From Streptomyces sp. 130 (GTDB lineage: Bacteria > Actinomycetota > Actinomycetes > Streptomycetales > Streptomycetaceae): DNA of 48,836 nucleotides. The position numbers and the translations under genes were made by a program. The DNA lies in NCBI RefSeq assembly GCF_007096885.1, contig NZ_VJNO01000044.1, positions 1-48,836 of the forward strand. Direction: 5' to 3'. Under the pieces are notes generated by a model. That model ran no database searches. It was given only the letters and a program-made list of their open reading frames with translations, and was not told the DNA's origin. Shown here one piece after another: positions 15,707 to 23,285 of this stretch. The stretch's first letter is position 1. The number at the start of each line of letters is the position of its first letter.

Positions 15707-15826
15707 GGAGCCAGAGTCGGCGATGACTGCCCCCAGGTCTCTGTCCGGGCGGCCAAGAACGGTGCTCCCGTTTGTCGGTCCGGACAAGCGGGGAACGGGC
15801 CCACAGCCGTACGGACAGACCGCAAC

Positions 15827-17443
15827 CTACCGGCTGAGCCGGACCGCGAGCGTCACCAGGAGCCTGGTGTCGGGGTCGTCCAGATCCACCCCGAACCGCT
15901 CCCGGGCGCGCCGCAGCCGGTAGCGCAGCGTGTTCGGATGGACGACCAGGCGCGCCGCCGCCCGCGCGACGTCCCCCGACGCGTCGAGATAGGCGGCCAG
16001 CGAGCGGACCAACTCGCCCCCGGCCGCCCGGTCCGCCCGGACCAATGCGTGCACGGGCCCCCGCCCCGCCTCCCAGACCGGCCGGGCGGCGTCCAGAATC
16101 CGGGCGACGTCCAGCGAGGGGCCCACGCCCGCCGCGTCCGCCGACCGCTGGGTGCCCCCCGCCGCCGCCCGTTCGCGCAGCACCCGCACGACGAGCAGGG
16201 CCTCGTCGCACGACTCCCGCACCCCGGCCGCCCCGGGGGCCACCGGCCCGGCCCCCGCCAGCACCCCGGCGTCCTGGGCCTGGCCCGCCAGCTCCCGGGC
16301 CAGCGCCGCCGCGCCCCGGTCCGCCCCGGCGTCCACGGGCAGCAGCACCAGCAGCCGGTCGCCGTCGCGCAGCACCCGCACGGACGGACGGTACGTCGCC
16401 GCCTGGAGCGCGGCCACATCGAGCGCGCGGTCGCCGGGGCCGGGCGCGGCGGTGAGGGGTTCGGCGACCACGACCGCGCACGCGGCGTCGGGGGAGAGGC
16501 CGAGCGACCAGGCGTGCGTACGGGCGTCCCCCTCCCCGTACAGCAGTCCGCGCAGGGCGAGCTGGCTGCGGCGGGCGGCGCCGCTCTCCCGCAGCCGGTG
16601 CCGCACCAGCAGGGGAGCGGCGACCTCGGCGGCCCGCCGCAGCGCGTCCGGCGCGTCCGGGCGCAGTGGGCGTCCGTCGCCGGCCACCCAGATCGAGCCG
16701 AGGACCTCCGGGCCGCTGCGGACCGCGATGATCAGGCGCTCGGGTCCGTCGGCGTCGGCCGCGCGGTGGATCACGTCCCGGGACGTCCACAGCGTCCGGA
16801 GCATCCCGCTGCGCCGCAGCTCGGCGACCCGCCACTTGGGAACCCGGCCGCCCAGGATGGTGGACCGGCGCAGTGCGTCGGCGTCGGGGCCGGTGGCGGA
16901 GTGGGCCAGGACCCGCAGCCGCGTGTCCTCGATGGTGATCGAGCCGCCGGTGTACTCGGCGACGGCCGCCGCGAGCGCGCTCAGGCTCTCCGGCCCCCCG
17001 GCCGCCGTCCGCCCCGCGGCCCCGTCCTCGGCGCCCGCCCGGGCGCAGGCCAGCGCGGAACGCAGCAGCGCGGCGGCGTCCGTCCAGTCGGCCCACTCCG
17101 CGCGGGTGAGCAGGGCGACGCCCGCCTCCTCGGCGGCGGCGAGCACCTGCGGCGCGGCGGCCACCCCTTCCACGGCGCGCAGCACCACGCCGGTCGCGCC
17201 GCGCCGCGCGGCGTCCCGGACCGGGGCGGCGGCTCCGGGGGACGAGGCGGGCGCACCGGTCACCAGGACCAGGCAGCCGTCCAGGGACCGGGCCGGGCCC
17301 TCGTCGCCCACGGCCACACCACGCACCCCGACGTCGCGGCCGGCGGGGGCGAGCAGCAGCCGCAGGCTGCCCCCGTCGTCGAAGGCGAGGACCTCGCGCA
17401 GCGCGACGGAGGGCTCCGGCGGGAGGGCGGCACGGCTCGTCAT
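15827..17443 (-). CDS. PucR family transcriptional regulator
   Basis: A 538-residue regulator with an N-terminal PucR ligand region (about 15-135, including a LVLVTGAPAS strand), a central GGDEF-like/CdaR-type segment, and a C-terminal HTH_30 helix-turn-helix. That domain reads LAAYLDASGDVARAAARLVV then HPNTLRYRLRRARERFGVDL. It lies 120 bases upstream of the PLP decarboxylase on the same strand. PucR proteins usually activate nitrogen or amino-acid catabolism, so control of the decarboxylase is likely. The ATG at 17443 is preferred over a start nine codons earlier because the protein there begins MTSRAALPPEP like relatives. The Ala-rich central part is typical. Confidence 0.88.
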   Translation of the reverse strand: MTSRAALPPEPSVALREVLAFDDGGSLRLLLAPAGRDVGVRGVAVGDEGPARSLDGCLVLVTGAPASSPGAAAPVRDAARRGATGVVLRAVEGVAAAPQVLAAAEEAGVALLTRAEWADWTDAAALLRSALACARAGAEDGAAGRTAAGGPESLSALAAAVAEYTGGSITIEDTRLRVLAHSATGPDADALRRSTILGGRVPKWRVAELRRSGMLRTLWTSRDVIHRAADADGPERLIIAVRSGPEVLGSIWVAGDGRPLRPDAPDALRRAAEVAAPLLVRHRLRESGAARRSQLALRGLLYGEGDARTHAWSLGLSPDAACAVVVAEPLTAAPGPGDRALDVAALQAATYRPSVRVLRDGDRLLVLLPVDAGADRGAAALARELAGQAQDAGVLAGAGPVAPGAAGVRESCDEALLVVRVLRERAAAGGTQRSADAAGVGPSLDVARILDAARPVWEAGRGPVHALVRADRAAGGELVRSLAAYLDASGDVARAAARLVVHPNTLRYRLRRARERFGVDLDDPDTRLLVTLAVRLSR

Positions 17444-17485
17444 GGCAGCCGAGCATACGAGCACCCGCACGCGCGGGACCGGGCG

Positions 17486-18223
17486 TCACTCGTCGTTGAG
17501 GTCGCTCCGGCTGCACGCCAGGACCCCGGCCGTGCCCGCCAGCCGTGCCGTCAGCGCGTCGGGGTCGCCCCGCCCCTGCACGCTCAGCGCGATCTCCACG
17601 GTCCCCTCGGCGTCCTGCGGGCGACGCCGCCGGTATCTGCCGGAGCCGGAGAGCGTGGTCAGCTCGGACACGGCGAACCCCGTCTCCGTACAGTGGTTGA
17701 CCAGCTCGCGCAGGGCTCCGACGCCCTCGGTGTACGTGATGCGGTAGCCGATCGACGCGTTGCGCAGGGCGGGAAGCCGGTGGGCGAGGGGGCGTACCCC
17801 GTAGGACACCAGGAAGTACGCGCATGTGGCCAGCGTCGCCAGCACGGGCAGCCCGGCGCCGGCCGCGCAGCCGACGGCGGCGGTGAGCCAGATGGAGGCC
17901 GCCGTGGTCAGACCCCGCACCGAGCCCCGGTGGACGAAGATGACGCCGCCGCCGATGAAGCCGAGCCCGGACACGATCTGGGCCGCGACGCGTGACGGGT
18001 CCAGCTCCACCTGGCCGGTCACCACGACGTCGGAGAAGCCGAACTTGCTGACGAGTGTGAAGAGCGCGGCCCCGAGGCCGACGATCGTGTAGGTGCGCAG
18101 ACCGGCCGCCTTCTGGCGGATCTCACGCTCGATGCCGATCGCGCACGACAGGACGAACGCGATGCCGAACTGCGCCGCGTGCGTCCAGTTCTGACCGAAC
18201 GGTTCGTTGATGTCGAGTGTCAC
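17486..18223 (-). CDS. MgtC/SapB family membrane protein
   Basis: A 245-residue inner-membrane protein. The MgtC core is clear: FVLSCAIGIEREIRQKAAGL with the conserved GxERE-like motif (about 25-45), LRTYTIVGLGAALFTLVS, then VSGLGFIGGGVIFVHRGSVR, GLTTAASIWLTAAVGCAAG and a final helix at 120-145. A soluble ACT-like C-terminal domain (150-245) follows. The GTG at 18223 is chosen because GGAGG lies five bases upstream; a longer reading adds ~23 residues without support. Family members modulate Mg homeostasis and the F-ATPase during stress. No close operon partner. Confidence 0.9.
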   Translation of the reverse strand: MTLDINEPFGQNWTHAAQFGIAFVLSCAIGIEREIRQKAAGLRTYTIVGLGAALFTLVSKFGFSDVVVTGQVELDPSRVAAQIVSGLGFIGGGVIFVHRGSVRGLTTAASIWLTAAVGCAAGAGLPVLATLATCAYFLVSYGVRPLAHRLPALRNASIGYRITYTEGVGALRELVNHCTETGFAVSELTTLSGSGRYRRRRPQDAEGTVEIALSVQGRGDPDALTARLAGTAGVLACSRSDLNDE

Positions 18224-18344
18224 GCGGCCTCCGGGCCCGTCCGGCGGAACATGATCGGACAGAGACCACCGTACCCGGCCAATCGGGGCCACAGGTGAGT
18301 GGCAGGGCGGTCACGGGGCTGGGGCCCGTGAGGTCGCGGCAAGA

Positions 18345-18381
18345 GGGCGGCGGTTCCCGTGCCGTCCGGGAACCGCCGCCC
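18345..18381 (-). terminator. Hairpin terminator after the LPMO gene
   Basis: A perfect 15-bp stem (GGGCGGCGGTTCCCG at 18345-18359 with its complement at 18367-18381) and a 7-base loop, beginning 14 bases after the LPMO stop on the minus strand. Confidence 0.8.
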
Positions 18382-18394
18382 ACCGCGTCAGGGG

Positions 18395-19510
18395 CTACGG
18401 GGTGACGCAGCCGATCGAGCCGACGGGGAAGTCATTGCCCGTCGAGGTCGCCGTGAAGCCGAAGGCGACGCTGCCGTCCGGCGGGATCGACCGGTTGTAG
18501 TCGGCGTTCCTCACCGTCAGCGTGCCGTCGGACGCGGTGCTCAGCACCCCGCTCCACACGCTGCTGACCTTGGTGCCGGTGCCGGGCTTCCACTGCACGG
18601 CCCAGCCGTTGAGCGCCGTCGTGTTGTGGTTCATGACCTCGACGGAGCCCTGGAAGCCGCCGCTCCAGGAGTTGGTCACCTTGTAGACGGCCATGCACCC
18701 GGTGTGCGGGTCGGTCGGGTCCGTCGGGTCCGGGGTCGGGTCCGTCGGGTCCGGGGTCGGGTCGGTCGGGTCCGGGTCGGGCGTGCTGCCCGAGCCGCGG
18801 ATGCCGGTGACCTCGCCGTTTCCGCCGTCGAAGACGATGTCGGAGCAGGAGAAGAAGTTCTCCTGGCTGTCCGAGCGCACCCACTGGATGAACATCACCG
18901 CGTCACCCGAGCGGCCCGAGGGCAGCGTCAGGTCCCAGTAGTAGTGACCGCCGTCGGTGCCCGGCGAGCCCACCTGGGGCGGGTTGGTCACGGTCTGGAT
19001 CAACTCCAGGTCGTCCCAGCCCAGTTCGGTGGTGGGCGAGTACCCCGGCTTGGAGATGTACACCCGGAAGGCGCCCGGGTGCGCGGCCCAGTTGCTGTGG
19101 TCGACCTCGATCTTGGCGCCCGAGGTGAGGTGCGTACGGGGCCAGTCGCCGCGCGGCGCGTTGTAGCCGGTGAAGTTGTACGGGGAACGGTTGCCGGCGC
19201 TGCACAGCGTGCCGTCCGGCACGTAGCCCGCGCCCCGGCCGCCGGCGTTGGAGTCGAGCACGGCGAACCAGTTGTACAGGGAGCTCGCGCCGCTCTCCGC
19301 GAGCGCGGCCTTGCACGCGGGGTTGGTCGGGTCCAGGGAGCCGGTGCTGGTCTTGGCGTCCAGCCAGCAGAGGTAGGTGCGCGATCCCGGCGACATGGTG
19401 ACACCGTGGGCCTGCGCGCTGCCCTGGCCCAGCAGGGTGAAGGCGATACCGCTGAGCAGTGTCGCCAGCACCGCCGCCAGGGAGGCGAGTTGTGTTCTAC
19501 GTCGTGCCAT
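18395..19510 (-). CDS. Secreted AA10 lytic polysaccharide monooxygenase with CBM2 (CelS2-like)
   Basis: A 371-residue exported copper oxygenase that cleaves crystalline cellulose or chitin oxidatively. The signal peptide ends SAQA, giving His1 of the mature enzyme (HGVTMSPGSRTYLC), the first half of the copper histidine brace. The second histidine is in VDHSNWAAHPGAF. The AA10 domain ends near SCSDIVFDGG. A linker of DPTDPTP repeats joins a C-terminal CBM2 (CMAVYKVTNSWSGGFQGSV to GSIGCVTP). The layout and sequence resemble S. coelicolor CelS2, a cellulose-active enzyme. The ATG at 19510 has AAGGAG upstream, and a perfect CebR box lies 55 bases before it. Cellulose is therefore the likelier substrate. 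Confidence 0.95.
   Translation of the reverse strand: MARRRTQLASLAAVLATLLSGIAFTLLGQGSAQAHGVTMSPGSRTYLCWLDAKTSTGSLDPTNPACKAALAESGASSLYNWFAVLDSNAGGRGAGYVPDGTLCSAGNRSPYNFTGYNAPRGDWPRTHLTSGAKIEVDHSNWAAHPGAFRVYISKPGYSPTTELGWDDLELIQTVTNPPQVGSPGTDGGHYYWDLTLPSGRSGDAVMFIQWVRSDSQENFFSCSDIVFDGGNGEVTGIRGSGSTPDPDPTDPTPDPTDPTPDPTDPTDPHTGCMAVYKVTNSWSGGFQGSVEVMNHNTTALNGWAVQWKPGTGTKVSSVWSGVLSTASDGTLTVRNADYNRSIPPDGSVAFGFTATSTGNDFPVGSIGCVTP
18690..18785 (-). repeat. Tandem repeat encoding the DPTDPTP linker
   Basis: Short degenerate GGGTCGGTC/GGGTCCG units encode the DPTDPTPDPTDPTP linker between the AA10 and CBM2 domains. Such tracts vary in length between strains. Confidence 0.75.
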
Positions 19511-19564
19511 GGTGTCTCCTTCTGCGGGGTGCGGGGGCCGTGGGGGGAGGCGGAGGGGTGTCGA

Positions 19565-19578
19565 TGGGAGCGCTCCCA
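19565..19578. promoter_or_regulatory. CebR box (TGGGAGCGCTCCCA)
   Basis: An exact match to the 14-bp palindrome bound by the cellobiose/cellotriose-responsive repressor CebR of Streptomyces, 55 bases upstream of the LPMO start. Repression is expected until cello-oligosaccharides are imported. Confidence 0.9.
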
Positions 19579-19701
19579 TATGTGTGTTGGTAGGGGACTG
19601 TAGGGGACGGTCGTGTCCCTGACAACCCTGTGGACGGCATCGGCTGAAACGGGCCGCGGCTCGCGCACCCGCCCGCACCCACCCGCCAACTACATGCCAC
19701 G

Positions 19702-20724
19702 TCAGGCTGATTGACGTACCATCAGCCGCGTCCGCAGGATGACGTGGTGCCAGGCGACCTTCGGCCGGCTCATCTCCTCCAGCAGCAGCCGCACCAGCGC
19801 CCGGCCGATCTCCTCCATCGGCTGCCGGACCGTGGTCAGCGGCGGGTCGGTCTGCTCGGCGAGCTCGAAGTCGTCGAAGCCGACCACCGCCACGTCCTCC
19901 GGCACCCGCCGCCCCGCCGCGTGCAGCGCGGCCAGCGCCCCGGCCGCCATGCTGTCCGACGCGGCGAACACCGCGTCGACCTCCGGGTGCCGCTCGATGA
20001 GGCGGGCCATCGCGCGCCGCCCGCTGGCCTCGGTGAAGTCGCCCTGGGCCACCAGGGATGGCGGCTCGGCGCAGCCCGCCTCGCGCAGGGCCTCCCGGTA
20101 GCCGCGCAGCCGGCACTGGGCGACGTACATCTCGGGCGGACCGGCGATCGCGGCGATGGTCCTGCGCCCGCCGCGCACGAGATGGCCGACCGCGTCCCGC
20201 GCGCCGCCGACGTTGTCGGCGTCCACATAGGTGACCCGCTCGTCGCCCGAGCGCCGGCCGAGCAGCACCGTGGGTACCCCCGCGTCCGCGAGCATGTCCG
20301 GCAACCGGTCCTCGGCGCTGACCGACATCAGCAGCACCCCGTCGACCCGGCCGCCGCGCACGTACTCCAGGAGCCGCTGCCGTTCGGTGTCCGTGCGGAC
20401 GAGGGTGAGCAGCAGCTGCACGCCGCGCTCGTCCAGGGCTTCCCCGACCGCGCGCACGATCTCCGAGAAGAACGGCTCCCCGAACAGCCGCCAGTCCGTC
20501 TTCGTCATCACCAGGGCGACGGCGCCCGCGCGCTGTCCGGCCAGGGAGCGCGCAGCCAGGTTGGGCACGTAACCCAGTTCGTCGATGGCGCGCTGCACGG
20601 CGCGCCGGGTGGACTCCCGGACGCCCGCGGCGTTGTTGATCACTCGGGAGACCGTCCCCCGGCCCACCCCGGCGAGCGCCGCCACCTCTTCCAGCGTCGG
20701 CGTGCCGGAACCCCTGTTCAGCAT
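19702..20724 (-). CDS. LacI family regulator (possible CebR paralogue)
   Basis: A 340-residue LacI/GalR repressor. The DNA-binding domain is at residues 9-60 (TLEEVAALAGVGRGTVSRVI, then the hinge PNLAARSLAG), followed by a periplasmic-binding-protein-like sugar domain with VAVVGFDDFELAEQ and DPPLTTVRQPMEEIG. It lies between an LPMO and a GH5 cellulase, both preceded by CebR boxes, and is divergent from the cellulase. cebR normally neighbours cebEFG, which is absent here, so this is more likely a paralogue or a locus-specific regulator. The recognition helix reads GRGTVSR rather than the common SRATVSR. The ATG at 20724 is the natural start. Confidence 0.9.
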   Translation of the reverse strand: MLNRGSGTPTLEEVAALAGVGRGTVSRVINNAAGVRESTRRAVQRAIDELGYVPNLAARSLAGQRAGAVALVMTKTDWRLFGEPFFSEIVRAVGEALDERGVQLLLTLVRTDTERQRLLEYVRGGRVDGVLLMSVSAEDRLPDMLADAGVPTVLLGRRSGDERVTYVDADNVGGARDAVGHLVRGGRRTIAAIAGPPEMYVAQCRLRGYREALREAGCAEPPSLVAQGDFTEASGRRAMARLIERHPEVDAVFAASDSMAAGALAALHAAGRRVPEDVAVVGFDDFELAEQTDPPLTTVRQPMEEIGRALVRLLLEEMSRPKVAWHHVILRTRLMVRQSA

Positions 20725-20815
20725 GGACCACCCCCAAGAGCCACCGATCCTACGGCCCGGAGGGCGGACGGCCGAAGGACTCGGAGCAATTGACGGCGCG
20801 ATCGCGCCTGCGGCC

Positions 20816-20829
20816 TGGGAGCGCTCCCA
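20816..20829. promoter_or_regulatory. CebR box upstream of the GH5 cellulase (distal)
   Basis: A perfect TGGGAGCGCTCCCA palindrome, extending to 16 bp with flanking C and G, 136 bases before the GH5 start and 92 bases upstream of the lacI start. It may affect both divergent genes. A TTGACG hexamer at 20790-20795 could be a promoter -35. Confidence 0.88.
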
Positions 20830-20906
20830 GATTTATTTGTGCATGACAGCGTCGGATGGCTATGCGTGGGCCTCCGTGGCGTGTACGGTCTCGGGCCGAT
20901 GGGTTC

Positions 20907-20920
20907 TGGGAGCGCTCCCA
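20907..20920. promoter_or_regulatory. CebR box upstream of the GH5 cellulase (proximal)
   Basis: A second perfect TGGGAGCGCTCCCA, 45 bases before the GH5 start and 91 bases from the first. A TACGGT -10 candidate at about 20884-20889 would place it just after the transcription start. Two boxes may allow cooperative or looped repression. Confidence 0.9.
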
Positions 20921-20964
20921 TCCAGTTGTTCCTCAGTTGTTCCCTTCGAACGAGGAGAAATGCT

Positions 20965-22353
20965 GTGAAACGCTTCTTGGCGCTACTGGCGGCCGGTGCG
21001 ACGGCCACGGGCCTGACGGTCCTGGCCGGCCCCCCGGCGGCGGCGGCCACCGGATGCAAGGTGGAGTACACGGTCGCCAGCCAGTGGGAGGGCGGCTTCC
21101 AGGGCGGGGTGAAGGTCACCAACCTGGGTGACTCCGTCAGCGGCTGGCAGCTCAAGTTCACCTTTGCCGGCTCCGGCCAGAAGGTGGTCCAGGGCTGGAA
21201 CGCCACCTGGTCGCAGTCCGGCTCCACGGTCACCGCCGCCCCCGTCGACTGGAACCGCACCCTGGCCACCGGCGGCACGGCGGACCTGGGCTTCGTCGGC
21301 GCCTTCTCGGGCTCCAACCCGGCGCCCACGGGCTTCACGCTCAACGGCGTCGCCTGTACGGGCAGCGTCGGCGGCGGCGGGGGCGACGACGACCCGCCGC
21401 CCACCACGGGGGACGGCACCCCGGTGGAGACCAACGGTCAGCTCCGTGTGTGCGGTGTGAACCTGTGCAACCAGTACAACCGCCCCATCCAGCTGCGCGG
21501 CATGAGCACGCACGGCCTCCAGTGGTTCAGCCAGTGCTACAACAACGCGTCGCTGGACGCGCTGGCGAACGACTGGAAGGCGGACCTGCTGCGGACCGCC
21601 ATGTATGTGCAGGAGGACGGTTACGAGACCGACCCGGCGGGCTTCACCAGCAAGGTCAACAGCCTGGTGGACATGGCCGAGGCCCGTGGCATGTACGCCC
21701 TGATCGACTTCCACACCCTCACGCCGGGCGACCCGAACTACAACCTGCAGCGGGCCAAGACCTTCTTCGCGTCCGTCGCCGCCCGTAACGCCTCGAAGAA
21801 GAACGTCATCTACGAGATCGCCAACGAGCCCAACGGTGTGAGCTGGGCCGGCATCAAGAGCTACGCCGAGCAGGTCATCCCGGTCATCCGGGCCGCCGAC
21901 CCGGACGCGGTCGTCATCGTCGGCACGCGCGGCTGGTCGTCGCTCGGCGTGTCGGACGGCTCCAACGAGAGCGAGGTCGTCAACAGCCCCGTCAACGCCA
22001 CCAACATCATGTACGCGTTCCACTTCTACGCCGCCAGCCACAAGGACAACTACCGGGCGACGGTGAGCCGGGCCGCCTCGAAACTTCCGCTCTTCGTGAC
22101 GGAGTTCGGCACGGTCAGCGCCACCGGTGGCGGCACGCTGGACCGTTCGAGCACCACCGCCTGGCTGGACCTGCTGGACCAGCTGAAGATCAGCTACGCG
22201 AACTGGACCTACTCGGACGCCAATGAGAGCAGTGCCGCCTTCAAGCCGGGCACCTGCGACGGCGGCGACTACAGCAGCAGCGGCGTGCTGACCGAGTCGG
22301 GCGCGCTGCTCAAGTCCCGGATCAGCACCCCGGACAACTTCCCCACCAGCTGA
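20965..22353 (+). CDS. Secreted GH5 endoglucanase with N-terminal CBM2
   Basis: A 462-residue exported cellulase cutting internal beta-1,4-glucan bonds. The signal peptide (1-28) ends PPAAAA. CBM2 covers about 29-133 (CKVEYTVASQWEGGFQGGVK with surface tryptophans). A GGGGGDDDPPPTT linker leads to a GH5 (subfamily 2-like) barrel from about 150. The acid/base is Glu288 in YEIANEPNG and the nucleophile Glu380 in FVTEFGT. The start is GTG at 20965, with GAGGAGA just upstream, which gives the standard KRFLALLAAG signal peptide. It is under two CebR boxes and works with the nearby LPMO. Length is normal for the family. Confidence 0.96.
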   Translation: MKRFLALLAAGATATGLTVLAGPPAAAATGCKVEYTVASQWEGGFQGGVKVTNLGDSVSGWQLKFTFAGSGQKVVQGWNATWSQSGSTVTAAPVDWNRTLATGGTADLGFVGAFSGSNPAPTGFTLNGVACTGSVGGGGGDDDPPPTTGDGTPVETNGQLRVCGVNLCNQYNRPIQLRGMSTHGLQWFSQCYNNASLDALANDWKADLLRTAMYVQEDGYETDPAGFTSKVNSLVDMAEARGMYALIDFHTLTPGDPNYNLQRAKTFFASVAARNASKKNVIYEIANEPNGVSWAGIKSYAEQVIPVIRAADPDAVVIVGTRGWSSLGVSDGSNESEVVNSPVNATNIMYAFHFYAASHKDNYRATVSRAASKLPLFVTEFGTVSATGGGTLDRSSTTAWLDLLDQLKISYANWTYSDANESSAAFKPGTCDGGDYSSSGVLTESGALLKSRISTPDNFPTS

Positions 22354-22363
22354 TCCGCTGAGG

Positions 22364-22396
22364 TGCGGGGGCCCCGGCACGGTCGGGGCCCCCGCA
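22364..22396 (+). terminator. Hairpin terminator after GH5
   Basis: A perfect 13-bp stem (TGCGGGGGCCCCG at 22364-22376 with its complement at 22384-22396) and a 7-base loop, ten bases after the cellulase stop. Confidence 0.82.
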
Positions 22397-22462
22397 TCCG
22401 TGTGTCCACCGGGCCGGTCCCCGCCCTCCAGCAACAGCGGCGAGAGGCCGACTCACCCGCAA

Positions 22463-22476
22463 GGAGAGCGCTCTCC
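22463..22476. promoter_or_regulatory. LacI-type box GGAGAGCGCTCTCC (orphan copy)
   Basis: A perfect 14-bp palindrome identical to those at 30549-30562 and 33090-33103, which flank the GH3-lacI operon 8 kb away. Here it lies 116 bases upstream of the tetR start, tying that region to the same LacI regulator. Confidence 0.65.
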
Positions 22477-22591
22477 CGCAGTGGCGCCCGGCCATCACTT
22501 CGTCCCGCCCCCGCCGTCGGCGCGGGCCTCTGTGTATATTCGGCGAGGCGTAAAGCTAAGGGGTCTAGGAAACACGTCGGCAGGGGTGGAC

Positions 22592-23173
22592 ATGGTGCGC
22601 GCGGGGCTCACGACCGACCGGGTCGTGGCGGCGGCGGCCGATCTGGCGGACGCGGCGGGCTTTGACAAGGTCACCATCTCCGCACTGGCCCGGGGCTTCG
22701 GCGTCAAGGACGCCAGCCTCTACTCCCACGTCAAGAACCTGGGCGACCTGCGGACCCGCGTCGCGCTCCTGGCCGCCGAGGAGTTCATCGACCGCATCGA
22801 GGCGGCGGTGGCCGGCCGGGCCGGCAAGGACGCGCTGGTCGCGTTCGCCGACGCCTACCGCGCCTTCGCCCTGGAGTGCCCCGGCCGGTACGCCGCCACG
22901 CGCTACCGCGTCGACCCGGCGGTCGTCGCCGAGGCGCCCGCGTACCACCGCACCATCCGCACCATCTCCGCGATGCTGCGCGCGTACGGCCTGGCCGACC
23001 CGGACCTCACCGACGCGGTACGGCTGCTGCGCAGCACCTTCCACGGCTTCACGGACCTGGAGGCCGAGGGCGGCTTCGAGGCGGCGCGGCCCGTTCAGAC
23101 CTCGTGGGAGCGGGCGGTGGAGGGCCTGCACTTCCTGTTGTCGAACTGGGCGGCGGCGACGGGCGGGGCGTAG
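22592..23173 (+). CDS. TetR family regulator with WHG-type C-terminal domain
   Basis: A 193-residue TetR protein. The N-terminal helix-turn-helix reads VTISALARGFGVKDASLYSH (about 27-46). The ligand domain ends with LLRSTFHGFTDLEAEGGF, the characteristic TetR_C WHG-type segment. The start is taken as the ATG at 22592, since relatives begin M-x-R-A-G-L. Upstream sequence has no ribosome site of strength. It is convergent with the GH1 gene and separated from it by a hairpin. Targets are unknown; a GGAGAGCGCTCTCC box upstream suggests input from a LacI regulator. Confidence 0.88.
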   Translation: MVRAGLTTDRVVAAAADLADAAGFDKVTISALARGFGVKDASLYSHVKNLGDLRTRVALLAAEEFIDRIEAAVAGRAGKDALVAFADAYRAFALECPGRYAATRYRVDPAVVAEAPAYHRTIRTISAMLRAYGLADPDLTDAVRLLRSTFHGFTDLEAEGGFEAARPVQTSWERAVEGLHFLLSNWAAATGGA

Positions 23174-23212
23174 CGGTCCCTGCCGTGGTCACGAGTCCCC
23201 CGGTCGCGGTGT

Positions 23213-23269
23213 CCGGCAGCCCGAAACCCCCGGCGGCGGCGGTGATCCGTCGCGGCCGGGGGCTGCCGG
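23213..23269. terminator. Hairpin between convergent tetR and GH1 genes
   Basis: CCGGCAGCC plus CCCCGGC on the left pair with GCCGGGGGCTGCCGG on the right, with a small bulge and a ~25-base loop. It lies between the two stops. Confidence 0.6.
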
Positions 23270-23285
23270 GGCGCCTGATGGTACG

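Noticed and set aside
15414..17825. 803-codon minus-strand frame across PucR
   Set aside because: It is Arg/Gly/Ala-rich out-of-frame reading of PucR and the PLP gene, with no domain.
18690..18785. CRISPR-like repeat array
   Set aside because: The repeats are short, without spacers, and encode the LPMO linker.
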